From: Rhodococcoides corynebacterioides
Lineage (GTDB): Bacteria; Actinomycetota; Actinomycetes; Mycobacteriales; Mycobacteriaceae
Reading direction: 5' to 3'
DNA: 32,573 nt
Assembly (NCBI RefSeq): GCF_019834675.1
Contig: NZ_JABUBU010000028.1
Span: 1 to 32,573, forward strand
Shown: one piece after another, positions 7,966 through 15,995 of the stretch
Numbering within the stretch: the first letter of the stretch is position 1
Layout of the letters: every line of letters begins with the position of its first letter
Made by a program: the position numbers and the translations under genes
Notes under the pieces: generated by a model
Seen by the model: the letters and a program-made list of their open reading frames with translations, nothing else
Database searches by the model: none
Told to the model about the DNA's origin: nothing

Positions 7966-9560
7966 CGGCCCTGGTGTCCCGACTCGACGTCGACGGCGAC
8001 GGGTTCGCGGCCGCCGCGGACACCATGCGCACCAAGCTCGGCGAGATCGAGTCCGAGCACGCCAAGGCCGTCGGGGGCGGCGGGGAGAAGTACGTCGCGC
8101 GGCACCGGGCCCGTGGCAAGCTGACCGCCCGCGAACGCATCGACCTGCTCGTCGATCAGGACTCGCCGTTCCTCGAACTGTGCCCGTTGGCGGCCTGGGG
8201 CTCGGACTTCCCGGTCGGGGCGTCGGTCGTCGTCGGCATCGGGGTCGTCAGCGGCGTCGAGTGTCTGATCGTCGCCAACGATCCCACCGTCCGCGGGGGC
8301 AGCAGCAACCCGTGGACGCTGCGCAAGACGCTGCGGGCCAACGACATCGCGATGCAGAACCGCCTGCCGGTGATCTCCCTCGTCGAGTCCGGCGGCGCCG
8401 ATCTGCCCACGCAGAAGGAGGTCTTCGTCCCCGGCGGACGCATCTTCCGCGATCTCACCCGGCTCTCGGCCGCGGGAATTCCCACGATCGCGCTGGTGTT
8501 CGGCAACTCGACCGCCGGCGGTGCGTACATCCCCGGGATGTCCGACCACGTCGTGATGATCGAGGAGCGGTCCAAGGTATTCCTGGCCGGTCCGCCGCTG
8601 GTGAAGATGGCCACGGGCGAGGAGACCGACGACGAATCCCTCGGTGGCGCACGGATGCACGCCCGCACGTCGGGTCTCGCGGATCATCTCGCCGTCGACG
8701 AGGAGGACGCGCTGCGCATCGGCCGCTCCATCGTCGCCCGGCTGAACTGGCGCAAGGCCGGTCCGGCGCCGCGCGCCGACGTGCTGCCGCCTCGGTACGA
8801 CGCGGAGGACCTGCTCGGCATCGTGCCCGCCGACCTCAAGATCCCGTTCGATCCGCGCGAGGTGATCGCCCGCATCGTCGACGACAGCGAGTTCGACGAG
8901 TTCAAACCGCTCTACGGCTCGTCGTTGGTCACCGGTTGGGCCGAGCTGCACGGCTTCCCGGTCGGCATCCTGGCCAACGCGCGCGGGGTGCTCTTCAGCG
9001 AGGAGTCGCAGAAGGCCACCCAGTTCATCCAGCTGGCCAACCGGTCGCACACGCCGCTCCTGTTCCTGCACAACACCACCGGCTACATGGTGGGCAAGGA
9101 GTACGAGGAAGGCGGGATGATCAAGCACGGCGCGATGATGATCAACGCCGTCTCCAACTCCACCGTCCCGCACATCTCGGTGCTGCTCGGAGCGTCCTAC
9201 GGCGCCGGCCACTACGGCATGTGCGGTCGCGCGTTCGATCCGCGGTTCCTCTTCGCCTGGCCCAGCGCCAAGTCCGCCGTCATGGGCGGCGCGCAGCTCG
9301 CGGGCGTCATCTCGATCGTGTCCCGTGCGGCTGCCGAGGCGCGGGGACAGGCGTTCGACGAGGAGGCCGACGCCGGGCTGCGCGCGATGATCGAGAACCA
9401 GATCGAGGCCGAGTCGGTGCCGATGTTCCTCTCCGGGCGCCTCTACGACGACGGCGTCATCGACCCCCGCGACACCCGCACGGTGGTGGGGATGTGCCTG
9501 TCGGCCATCGCCTCCGCCCCGATCGAGGGCACCGCCGAGTTCGGTGTCTTCCGGATGTGA
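7962..9560 (+). CDS. Acyl-CoA carboxylase beta (carboxyltransferase) subunit
   Basis: This 532-residue carboxyltransferase subunit transfers CO2 from carboxybiotin to an acyl-CoA. N- and C-terminal crotonase-like halves are complete: ARGKLTARERIDLLVD near residue 46, GNSTAGGAYIPGMSDHVVM in the N-half, and LHNTTGYMVGKEYEEGG plus GASYGAGHYGMCGRAFDPRF in the C-half. The last block and the HNTTG motif are characteristic of methylcrotonyl-CoA and geranyl-CoA carboxylases (LiuB/AtuC) rather than propionyl-CoA carboxylase. Its partner alpha subunit follows six bases downstream. Which of the two substrates it uses cannot be decided from sequence, but the AtuA neighbour points to a geranyl-CoA-like acyl chain. 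Confidence 0.93.
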   Translation: MTALVSRLDVDGDGFAAAADTMRTKLGEIESEHAKAVGGGGEKYVARHRARGKLTARERIDLLVDQDSPFLELCPLAAWGSDFPVGASVVVGIGVVSGVECLIVANDPTVRGGSSNPWTLRKTLRANDIAMQNRLPVISLVESGGADLPTQKEVFVPGGRIFRDLTRLSAAGIPTIALVFGNSTAGGAYIPGMSDHVVMIEERSKVFLAGPPLVKMATGEETDDESLGGARMHARTSGLADHLAVDEEDALRIGRSIVARLNWRKAGPAPRADVLPPRYDAEDLLGIVPADLKIPFDPREVIARIVDDSEFDEFKPLYGSSLVTGWAELHGFPVGILANARGVLFSEESQKATQFIQLANRSHTPLLFLHNTTGYMVGKEYEEGGMIKHGAMMINAVSNSTVPHISVLLGASYGAGHYGMCGRAFDPRFLFAWPSAKSAVMGGAQLAGVISIVSRAAAEARGQAFDEEADAGLRAMIENQIEAESVPMFLSGRLYDDGVIDPRDTRTVVGMCLSAIASAPIEGTAEFGVFRM

Positions 9561-9565
9561 GCGCC

Positions 9566-11686
9566 ATGACTCCGCCGACCGGCACGACGCCCGGCACGAC
9601 GCCCGGCAACCCCCACCGCACCGACGACCCCGACACCCCGATCACGCGCGTGCTCGTGGCCAACCGCGGCGAGATCGCGCGCCGCGTGATCGCGACGTGC
9701 CGACGCGAGGGCATCGGCACCGTCGCCGTGTTCTCCGACGCCGACGCCGACTCCCCGCACGTGGCGGAGGCGGACGCCGCGGTGCGACTGCCGGGTGTCT
9801 CCTCCGCCGAGACGTACCTGCGCGGCGACCTCGTCGTCGACGCCGCCCGCCGCGCGGGTGCCGACGCGATCCACCCGGGGTACGGATTCCTCTCCGAGAA
9901 CGCCGAGTTCGCGCGGGCCGTGCAGGACGCCGGCCTGGTGTGGATCGGACCGCCCGTGAAGGCCATCGAGACCATGGGCTCGAAGGTGGAGTCGAAGGCA
10001 ATGATGCGGGACGCGGGCGTCCCCGTCCTGGATCGTCTCGACCCCGCGACGGTCACCGAGGCCGATCTGCCGGTGCTGGTCAAGGCGTCCGCGGGTGGCG
10101 GTGGCCGCGGTATGCGCGTGGTGCGTGACCTCGCGGCGTTGTCGGACGAGATCGAGGCCGCGGCCCGAGAGGCGCTGTCCGCCTTCGGCGACGCCACCGT
10201 GTTCTGCGAGCGGTACCTCGAGACGGGTCGCCACATCGAGGTCCAGGTGATGGCCGACCGCCACGGCACCGTCTGGGCCGTGGGGGAGCGGGAGTGCTCC
10301 ATCCAGCGGCGTCACCAGAAGGTGGTCGAGGAGGCGCCGTCACCGCTCGTCGAACGCACGCCGGGCATGCGCGAGCGGCTGTTCGACGCCGCCCGCGCCG
10401 CCACCTCGGCCATCGACTACGAGGGCGCCGGCACCGTCGAGTTCCTCGCGGACGAGCGCGGCGAGTTCTTCTTCCTCGAGACCAACACCCGCCTGCAGGT
10501 GGAACATCCGGTCACCGAGTGCACCACCGGGCTCGACCTCGTGTCCCTGCAACTGCACGTCGCCGCCGGGGGAGCGCTGCCCGCCGAGCCGCCGCCCACC
10601 GTCGGACACGCGATCGAGGTCCGCCTCTACGCCGAGGACCCGGCGCGGGACTGGCAGCCGCAGAGCGGGACGCTGCACGAGGTGGACTTCGGTCCCGCCG
10701 TGCACTTCGACGTTCCGGCCGGCGCCGTGACGGGCACGGGTCTGCGCGTCGACTCCGGCGTCGAGAGCGGCAGCGTCGTGGGCGTGCACTACGACCCCAT
10801 GCTCGCCAAGGTCATCGCCGTCGCCCCCACCCGCCGTCGTGCCGCGGCCGCCCTGGCCGCCGCGATGGAGCGGGCGCGACTGGTGGGCCTGCGCACCAAC
10901 CGCGACCTGCTGGTGCGAGTGCTGCGGCACCCGGCGTTCCTCGCGGGCGACACCGACACCGCATTCTTCGCCACCCACGGCCTGGCCGCACTGGCCCGGC
11001 CCCTCGTCGGCGGCGACACGCTCCGCCTGTCCGCGCTGGCCGCCGCCCTCGCCGACGCCGCGGCGCGGCGGGCGGCGACCCCGGTGGGCCGGTCGCTGCC
11101 CAGCGGCTGGCGCAACCTGCCGGCGACTCGGCAGCGCACGGTCTACGGGGTCGACGGGGCCGACGGGGCCGATCTCGTCGTCGAGTACCGATTCGGCCGG
11201 GACGGGCTCGAGACCGACCTCGCCGACTGCACGGTGGTGCGCGCGGACGGACGCTCGGTGGTTCTCGACCACGCCGGTGTCCGTCGTTCCTTCGCGGTGT
11301 CGGTGCACGGATCGCACGTCGCCGTCGAGTCCTCCCTCGGCCCCGTCGCGTTGCGGCGTCGGCCGCGGTTCGTCGACCCCAGCGAGACGGTGGCCGCCGG
11401 CTCGCTGGTCGCGCCCATGCCCGGGTCCGTGGTCCGGATCGGCGTCGCGGTCGGCGACCGTGTCACGGCCGGGCAACCGATCGTCTGGCTCGAGGCCATG
11501 AAGATGGAACACACGATCACGGCCCCCGCCGACGGCGTCGTGACGGACCTGTCGGTGTCCGTGGGACAGCAGGTCGAAGTGGACGCCGTCCTCGCGGTGG
11601 TGTCCGAACACACCGACACCGATCCCGCCGACAGCCGTCCCGCCGAACCCGATACAGCCGATTCCCGAGAAGGAGAACAGTCATGA
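9566..11686 (+). CDS. Acyl-CoA carboxylase alpha subunit (biotin carboxylase plus BCCP)
   Basis: This 706-residue biotin enzyme carboxylates its own biotin with ATP and bicarbonate. After a 25-residue Thr/Pro-rich leader, the biotin carboxylase domain runs from RVLVANRGEIARR, through the ATP-grasp loop KASAGGGGRGMR, to ECSIQRRHQKVVEEAPS and FLETNTRLQVEHPVTE. The linker region is followed by the biotinyl domain with EAMKMEH, biotinylated Lys646. The ATG at 9566 lies five bases after the previous stop. It ends in an ATGA overlap with the next gene. Residues 1-25 look poorly conserved, so the functional start could be later. Confidence 0.94.
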   Translation: MTPPTGTTPGTTPGNPHRTDDPDTPITRVLVANRGEIARRVIATCRREGIGTVAVFSDADADSPHVAEADAAVRLPGVSSAETYLRGDLVVDAARRAGADAIHPGYGFLSENAEFARAVQDAGLVWIGPPVKAIETMGSKVESKAMMRDAGVPVLDRLDPATVTEADLPVLVKASAGGGGRGMRVVRDLAALSDEIEAAAREALSAFGDATVFCERYLETGRHIEVQVMADRHGTVWAVGERECSIQRRHQKVVEEAPSPLVERTPGMRERLFDAARAATSAIDYEGAGTVEFLADERGEFFFLETNTRLQVEHPVTECTTGLDLVSLQLHVAAGGALPAEPPPTVGHAIEVRLYAEDPARDWQPQSGTLHEVDFGPAVHFDVPAGAVTGTGLRVDSGVESGSVVGVHYDPMLAKVIAVAPTRRRAAAALAAAMERARLVGLRTNRDLLVRVLRHPAFLAGDTDTAFFATHGLAALARPLVGGDTLRLSALAAALADAAARRAATPVGRSLPSGWRNLPATRQRTVYGVDGADGADLVVEYRFGRDGLETDLADCTVVRADGRSVVLDHAGVRRSFAVSVHGSHVAVESSLGPVALRRRPRFVDPSETVAAGSLVAPMPGSVVRIGVAVGDRVTAGQPIVWLEAMKMEHTITAPADGVVTDLSVSVGQQVEVDAVLAVVSEHTDTDPADSRPAEPDTADSREGEQS

Positions 11687-12843
11687 GCTTCGTCGAGACC
11701 GAGGAACAGAAGAGCCTGCGCGCCGCCGTCGCGGGACTGGGCAAGCGCCACAACTACCTCGACTACGTCCTGCCCAAGGCGCGCCGCGGCGAACCGCTCA
11801 CCGAACTGTGGAACGAGGCCGGTGCGCTCGGCTTCCTCGGGGTCAACCTGCCCGAGGAGTACGGCGGCGGCGGCGCGGGCATCTACGAGCTCGCGTTGGT
11901 GCAGGAGGAGATGTCGTCGTTCGGCGCGGGTCTGCTGCTCGTCGTGGTCTCCCCGGCCATCTGCGGCACCATCATCGCGAAGTACGGCACCCCCGATCAG
12001 AAGCAGGAGTGGATGCCGCGCCTCGCGGACGGGTCGGCGATCATGGCGTTCGGCATCACCGAGCCGGACGCGGGGTCGAACTCGCACAAGATCACCACCA
12101 CCGCCCGTCGGGACGGCGACGAGTGGGTGCTGCGGGGCAGCAAGATCTACATCTCCGGCGTGGACCAGGCCGACGCCGTGCTGGTCGTCTCGCGGACCGA
12201 GGACGCGGCGACCGGAACGCTGAAGCCGGCGCTGTTCATCGTCCCGACGGACGCACCCGGTCTGCAGAAGACCCCGATGACCATGGACGTCATCGAACCC
12301 GACCACCAGTTCACCCTGTTCCTGGACGACGTCCGCCTCCCGGCCGACGCGCTGGTCGGCGAGCCCGACGCCGCGATCGCGCAGCTCTTCGCCGGGCTGA
12401 ATCCGGAACGCATCCTCGGTGCGGCGATGGCCGTCGGCATCGGCCGCTACGCCCTCGACGCCGCAGTGACGTTCGCGAAGGAGCGTCAGGTCTGGAAGAC
12501 GCCCATCGGCGCGCACCAGGGCATCGCGCATCCGTTGGCGCAGTGCAAGATCGAGCTCGAACTGGCGAAGCTCATGATGCAGAAGGCCGCCGTGCTCTAC
12601 GACAGCGGCGACGACTTCGGTGCGGCGGAGGCCGCCAACATGGCCAAGTACGCGGCCGCGGAGGCCAGTATCAAGGCGCTCGACCAGGCCATCCAGACCC
12701 ACGGCGGTGCCGGCCTGACCTCCGACTACGGCCTCGGCTCGATGCTCGGTGTCGCGCGCATCGCCCGCGTCGCCCCGGTGAGTCGGGAGATGATCCTCAA
12801 CTTCGTCTCCCAGCACTCGCTGGGTCTGCCGAAGAGTTACTGA
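11683..12843 (+). CDS. Second acyl-CoA dehydrogenase of the operon
   Basis: This 386-residue flavoenzyme resembles the AtuD type (citronellyl-CoA dehydrogenase). The loop AFGITEPDAGSNSHK is at 122-136, RGSKIYISG at 151-159, and the C-terminal IQTHGGAGLTSDYGLG follows. The usual C-terminal Glu position is occupied by APVSREM. Glu242 in NPERILGA is the likely base, as in isovaleryl-CoA-type enzymes. A strong GAGAAGGAGA ribosome site lies upstream within the end of the previous gene. The gene overlaps its neighbours at both ends (ATGA and TGATG). Having two dehydrogenases suggests two chain lengths or two successive turns of oxidation. Confidence 0.95.
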   Translation: MSFVETEEQKSLRAAVAGLGKRHNYLDYVLPKARRGEPLTELWNEAGALGFLGVNLPEEYGGGGAGIYELALVQEEMSSFGAGLLLVVVSPAICGTIIAKYGTPDQKQEWMPRLADGSAIMAFGITEPDAGSNSHKITTTARRDGDEWVLRGSKIYISGVDQADAVLVVSRTEDAATGTLKPALFIVPTDAPGLQKTPMTMDVIEPDHQFTLFLDDVRLPADALVGEPDAAIAQLFAGLNPERILGAAMAVGIGRYALDAAVTFAKERQVWKTPIGAHQGIAHPLAQCKIELELAKLMMQKAAVLYDSGDDFGAAEAANMAKYAAAEASIKALDQAIQTHGGAGLTSDYGLGSMLGVARIARVAPVSREMILNFVSQHSLGLPKSY

Positions 12844-13640
12844 TGGCGGCAAAGTCGCCCGAACCGACCGAGTCGCCCGAGTCGCCGCCCGTCCGCGAGG
12901 AGCGCGACGCGGGCGTCGTCACCCTCACGCTCGACAGCCCGCGCAACCGCAACGCCCTGTCCTCCGCTCTCGTCGCCGGTCTGCTGGACGGCCTGCGCCG
13001 GGCCGGCGCCGATCCGGACGTCCGCGCCGTCGTTCTCACCCACACCGGTGGAACGTTCTGCGCCGGAGCCGATCTCACCGAGGCGGGCTCGGATCCGGGG
13101 ACCCGGACGGCGCAGATGGTCGAGGTGCTGCGCGCCGTGCTCGAGACGCCGAAGCCGGTGGTCGGGTCGATCGACGGGCACGTCCGGGCCGGCGGAATGG
13201 GACTCGTCGGCGCGTGCGACGTCGTGATCGCCGGACCGAGCAGCACGTTCGCGCTCACCGAGGCGCGGCTCGGACTGGCGCCGTCGATCATCTCGCTGAC
13301 GGTGCTGCCGCGGCTGACCTCGCGGGCGGCGAGCCGGCTGTTCCTCTCCGGGGAGAAGGTGGGTGCGGCCGAGGCCGCCGCGTACGGCCTGATCACCGAG
13401 GCCGCGGACGATCCGTCCGCGGCGATCCGGTCCCTGCTCGCGTCGTTCCGCCTGTCCTCCCCGCAGGGACTGGCCGAGACCAAGAAGCTCACCACGGCCG
13501 CCGTCCTCGACGCGTTCGATCGCCGCGCCGACGCCCTCGCCGCGGACTCCGCCCGCCTCTTCGCGTCCGCCGAGGCGCGGGAGGGGATGATGGCGTTCCT
13601 GGAGAAACGCCCGCCGTCCTGGGCCGTCGTGAGGGGGTAA
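12843..13640 (+). CDS. Enoyl-CoA hydratase/isomerase family protein
   Basis: This 265-residue crotonase-fold enzyme is probably the hydratase acting on the carboxylated product, equivalent to AtuE (isohexenylglutaconyl-CoA hydratase) or LiuC. The oxyanion-hole segments are GTFCAGADLTEAG and GHVRAGGMGLVGACD. The Glu aligned with rat mitochondrial hydratase Glu164 is present (TEARLGLAP). The one aligned with Glu144 is replaced (GGMGLV instead of GGCELA), which is often seen in atypical hydratases or isomerases. The N terminus has a Ser/Pro/Glu repeat (SPEPTESPESPP). The start overlaps the previous stop by one base (TGATG). Confidence 0.92.
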   Translation: MAAKSPEPTESPESPPVREERDAGVVTLTLDSPRNRNALSSALVAGLLDGLRRAGADPDVRAVVLTHTGGTFCAGADLTEAGSDPGTRTAQMVEVLRAVLETPKPVVGSIDGHVRAGGMGLVGACDVVIAGPSSTFALTEARLGLAPSIISLTVLPRLTSRAASRLFLSGEKVGAAEAAAYGLITEAADDPSAAIRSLLASFRLSSPQGLAETKKLTTAAVLDAFDRRADALAADSARLFASAEAREGMMAFLEKRPPSWAVVRG

Positions 13641-13643
13641 GAC

Positions 13644-14261
13644 GTGGTCGCTCCGCGGGAGCCGAAGCAGGACCGCAGCCGGGTCACCCGGCAGCGGTTG
13701 CTCGAGGCCACCATCGAGTCCCTTGCCGAGCAGGGGTGGGGTCCCACCACGGTGGGACACGTCGCCGAGCGGGCGGGGGTTTCCCGCGGCGCCACGCAGC
13801 ATCACTTCCCCACCCGCGAGGATCTCATCACCGCGGCGCTGGACTACATGTTCGAGACCCGCATGGGCGACGCCGTGGCCGAGGAGCACGATCTGCCGAC
13901 CGGCTCCGACCGCACGGAGGCCGTCGTCGCGCGGCTGGTCGAGTACTACACGGGCCCCATGTTCAAGGCGGCGCTGCAGGTGTGGACGGCGGCGTCGTCC
14001 GACCCGGAACTCCGTGCGCGCGTCCTGCCGCTCGAGGACAAGTTCGGCCGGGCGGCCCACCGCACCGCCGTGCGTCACCTCGGCGTCGACGACGCCGACC
14101 CGCGCACCCACCGGTTGGTCCAGGCCACGCTCGACCTCGCCCGTGGGCTGGGACTGGCCGATCTGCTCAGCGACGATTCCCGACGGCGCGGCGAGATCGT
14201 GCGCGCCTGGGCCGCGGTACTGGAGTCGTCGCTGCCTGCCGCAGCCGACGGTCCGCGTTAG
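13644..14261 (+). CDS. TetR-family regulator, probable operon repressor
   Basis: This 205-residue TetR-family DNA-binding protein has an N-terminal helix-turn-helix (ATIESLAEQGWGPTTVGHVAERAGVS, then GATQHHFPTREDLI, residues about 22-63). A helical ligand-binding domain follows. The GTG start lies three bases after the hydratase stop, so it is part of the operon. The palindrome at 4179-4198 at the operon promoter is its likely operator, which would give negative feedback released by a pathway acyl-CoA or terpenoid acid. This mirrors AtuR in Pseudomonas. The ligand and operator assignment are inference. Confidence 0.93.
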   Translation: MVAPREPKQDRSRVTRQRLLEATIESLAEQGWGPTTVGHVAERAGVSRGATQHHFPTREDLITAALDYMFETRMGDAVAEEHDLPTGSDRTEAVVARLVEYYTGPMFKAALQVWTAASSDPELRARVLPLEDKFGRAAHRTAVRHLGVDDADPRTHRLVQATLDLARGLGLADLLSDDSRRRGEIVRAWAAVLESSLPAAADGPR

Positions 14262-14264
14262 AGT
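14259..14264 (+). promoter_or_regulatory. -10 box of a probable leaderless promoter
   Basis: TAGAGT lies 7 bases before the ATG at 14272. Its first three bases are also the stop codon of the TetR gene. It supports an independent promoter for the two lipoprotein genes. Confidence 0.5.
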
Positions 14265-14271
14265 GCCCGGC

Positions 14272-14799
14272 ATGAGACCGGGGCGGTGGGCCGCAGGCCT
14301 GGCGACGGCGGCGGCGCTGACCGCCTGCGGCGGCACGTCCGACCCCGCGGCCGGACCGACCACGACCACCGCGGACGCGCGGTCGGGTCCGTTCTTCGGC
14401 GTTTGCGGACAGGTGACCGACGACGAGGTCCGGCAGGCCCTCGCCGTTCCCGCCTTCGCGACGGTGACGCGCAACTCGGTCGGCTGCGAGTGGGAGGTCT
14501 CCGGTCCGACCGGCCCGTCGGTCAGCTTCTCCTGGTACCGCGGCAGCCCCATCGGCCGGGAGCGCGCGGGGTCCGAACTGATCGGCCGCCCCGCCGCGGA
14601 CATCGAGATCGCCGGGCAGTCCGGCTTCGAGGCGCTCTACCAGGACGCACTCGGTCAGCCTGTGCTGTGCGAGAGCGCGCTGCAGTACGGAGCGGACTTC
14701 GTCCACCTGTCGGTGACCTACGCGGACACCACGCCCACCGCCGACCCGTGCGTGGTGGCGCGGCAGTTGCTCGAGACCATCGCGGAGCGTGCGCAGTGA
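14272..14799 (+). CDS. DUF3558-type lipoprotein, first of a pair
   Basis: This is a probable surface lipoprotein of 175 residues. The signal sequence MRPGRWAAGLATAAALTACGG has a lipobox LTAC for lipid attachment at Cys19. It resembles DUF3558 proteins, a Mycobacteriales-specific family of unknown function, with the paired cysteine pattern FGVCGQVTDDEV and VGCEWEV. Further conserved parts are SVSFSWYRGSP and the C-terminal DPCVVARQLLETI. It overlaps the next gene by four bases (GTGA), and the two proteins are similar to each other, so a tandem duplication is likely. The ATG is chosen over the GTG at 14263 because of the -10 box. Confidence 0.87.
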   Translation: MRPGRWAAGLATAAALTACGGTSDPAAGPTTTTADARSGPFFGVCGQVTDDEVRQALAVPAFATVTRNSVGCEWEVSGPTGPSVSFSWYRGSPIGRERAGSELIGRPAADIEIAGQSGFEALYQDALGQPVLCESALQYGADFVHLSVTYADTTPTADPCVVARQLLETIAERAQ

Positions 14800-15320
14800 G
14801 ACGACAGGCGCCGCTCGCGGCGCTCGCCGCCGCGGCCCTGGTACTCGCCGGATGCGGCTCCACCATCGAGGGCCGGCCCGTGCCGGTGGGGGCGGACACC
14901 GGCGATGAGGAGTTCCAGTCGCTGCTCGAGGAGTGCAACACCGTGACGCCGGAGCAGATCGCGGACGTCGTCGGCGGCACCGCGATCGACCAGGGCTTCC
15001 TCGGCGCGATCTGTCGGTGGGACGTCACCGGTCCGGCCGGCGCGGTGAAGGTGACGTTCGACTGGTTCGAGTCCGGCTCGCTCGCCGCCGAGCGGGAGGC
15101 GAACGAACGGATGGGCTGGACCGTCACCGACGTGACGGTGTCCTCCCGCGGGGCCATCGAGATCCGGCAGCCCGACGATCCGGCGTCGTGCGGGGTCAGC
15201 GCGCCGTCGCCGATCTCGGGCGTCATTGGGTGGTGGGTGCAGTACCGACCGGGCAACCCGGCGGACCCGTGCGAGGCGGCGACGCGGCTGATGCAGCTGT
15301 CGCTGAACCTCAGCGCCTGA
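14796..15320 (+). CDS. DUF3558-type lipoprotein, second of a pair
   Basis: This 174-residue lipoprotein is paralogous to the preceding one. The signal peptide from a GTG start (MRRQAPLAALAAAALVLAGC) ends in the lipobox LAGC. The mature domain has EECNTVTPEQIADVVGG, AICRWDVTGPAGAVKVTFDWF and the closing DPCEAATRLMQLSLNLSA, parallel to the first copy. It starts inside the stop of the first gene and is almost certainly co-transcribed. The role is unknown. The family is secreted and exposed at the cell envelope, and no enzymatic motif is seen. Confidence 0.87.
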   Translation: MRRQAPLAALAAAALVLAGCGSTIEGRPVPVGADTGDEEFQSLLEECNTVTPEQIADVVGGTAIDQGFLGAICRWDVTGPAGAVKVTFDWFESGSLAAEREANERMGWTVTDVTVSSRGAIEIRQPDDPASCGVSAPSPISGVIGWWVQYRPGNPADPCEAATRLMQLSLNLSA

Positions 15321-15356
15321 TCGGGCGATCACGCCTGTACCCGATGGGGATGCGTT

Positions 15357-15386
15357 TTGACCCGCAGGCGCGCCGACGGGTATCGT
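15357..15386 (+). promoter_or_regulatory. Predicted promoter of the rpsL operon
   Basis: TTGACC (15357-15362) and TATCGT (15381-15386) are separated by 18 bases. This is the best vegetative-type promoter in the window, placed in the roughly 300-base gap before rpsL. It predicts a leader of about 225 bases. Confidence 0.65.
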
Positions 15387-15502
15387 CGTGGGTTGTGTCC
15401 GGCGCGTCCGGACCGTCTGTGTGCCTATACGAGGTACGGCCGTGCTCATGTTCTTCACCGAGCAAGCTCATGGCTACCGTGTGGGGGTATGCGACACACC
15501 CG

Positions 15503-15527
15503 ACCGCGGGGTGAGAAGACCCGCGGT
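15503..15527 (+). promoter_or_regulatory. Hairpin in the rpsL leader
   Basis: A perfect 8-bp stem (ACCGCGGG with CCCGCGGT) encloses a 9-base purine-rich loop GTGAGAAGA in the long leader between the promoter and rpsL. It has no U-run. It may be an attenuator, a processing site or a protein-binding leader element. The rest of the 15321-15619 gap shows no convincing gene. Confidence 0.5.
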
Positions 15528-15619
15528 GGCAGTGCCGGAAACGGTACCGGGTGAGGGGCAGCGCTTCCTTGTCCCAACTGCTTTCCATCCCTGATTCTCG
15601 ACACGAAGAAAGCCGGTTC

Positions 15620-15994
15620 ATGCCAACGATCAACCAGCTGGTCCGCAAGGGTCGCACCGACAAGGTCGCGAAACTGAAGACCGCCGCCCTCAAGGGCGGA
15701 CCGCAGCGTCGCGGCGTGTGCACTCGCGTGTACACCACGACGCCCAAGAAGCCGAACTCCGCTCTGCGTAAGGTCGCGCGCGTGCGCTTGACCAGCGCGG
15801 TCGAGGTCACGGCCTACATCCCCGGTGAGGGCCACAACCTGCAGGAGCACTCGATGGTGCTCGTCCGCGGCGGTCGTGTGAAGGACCTCCCGGGTGTTCG
15901 CTACAAGATCATCCGCGGCTCGCTCGACACCCAGGGTGTCAAGAACCGCAAGCAGGCTCGCAGCCGTTACGGCGCGAAGAAGGAGAAGAGCTGA
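15620..15994 (+). CDS. rpsL: 30S ribosomal protein S12
   Basis: S12 of the small ribosomal subunit, located at the decoding centre and the target of streptomycin-resistance mutations. The 124 residues are full length, beginning [12 protein letters not shown]. The conserved [19 protein letters not shown] block, the [19 protein letters not shown] segment (lysine of the resistance-determining TPKKPNS motif unchanged) and [10 protein letters not shown] are present, ending KEKS. The window shows wild-type-like residues at the classic K43 and K88-type positions (PKKPNS and VKDLPGV). It is the first gene of the str operon and rpsG follows one base after its stop. Confidence 0.99.
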   Translation: MPTINQLVRKGRTDKVAKLKTAALKGGPQRRGVCTRVYTTTPKKPNSALRKVARVRLTSAVEVTAYIPGEGHNLQEHSMVLVRGGRVKDLPGVRYKIIRGSLDTQGVKNRKQARSRYGAKKEKS

Positions 15995-15995
15995 C

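Noticed and set aside
4227..14261. Biosynthetic gene cluster or mobile island in the acyl-CoA operon
   Set aside because: Base composition and gene style match the flanks. No integrase, transposase or flanking repeats were seen, and the genes look catabolic.
15387..15502. A second promoter or small peptide gene in the rpsL leader (TATACG at 15426)
   Set aside because: No -35 at suitable distance and no frame with a ribosome site and plausible composition.
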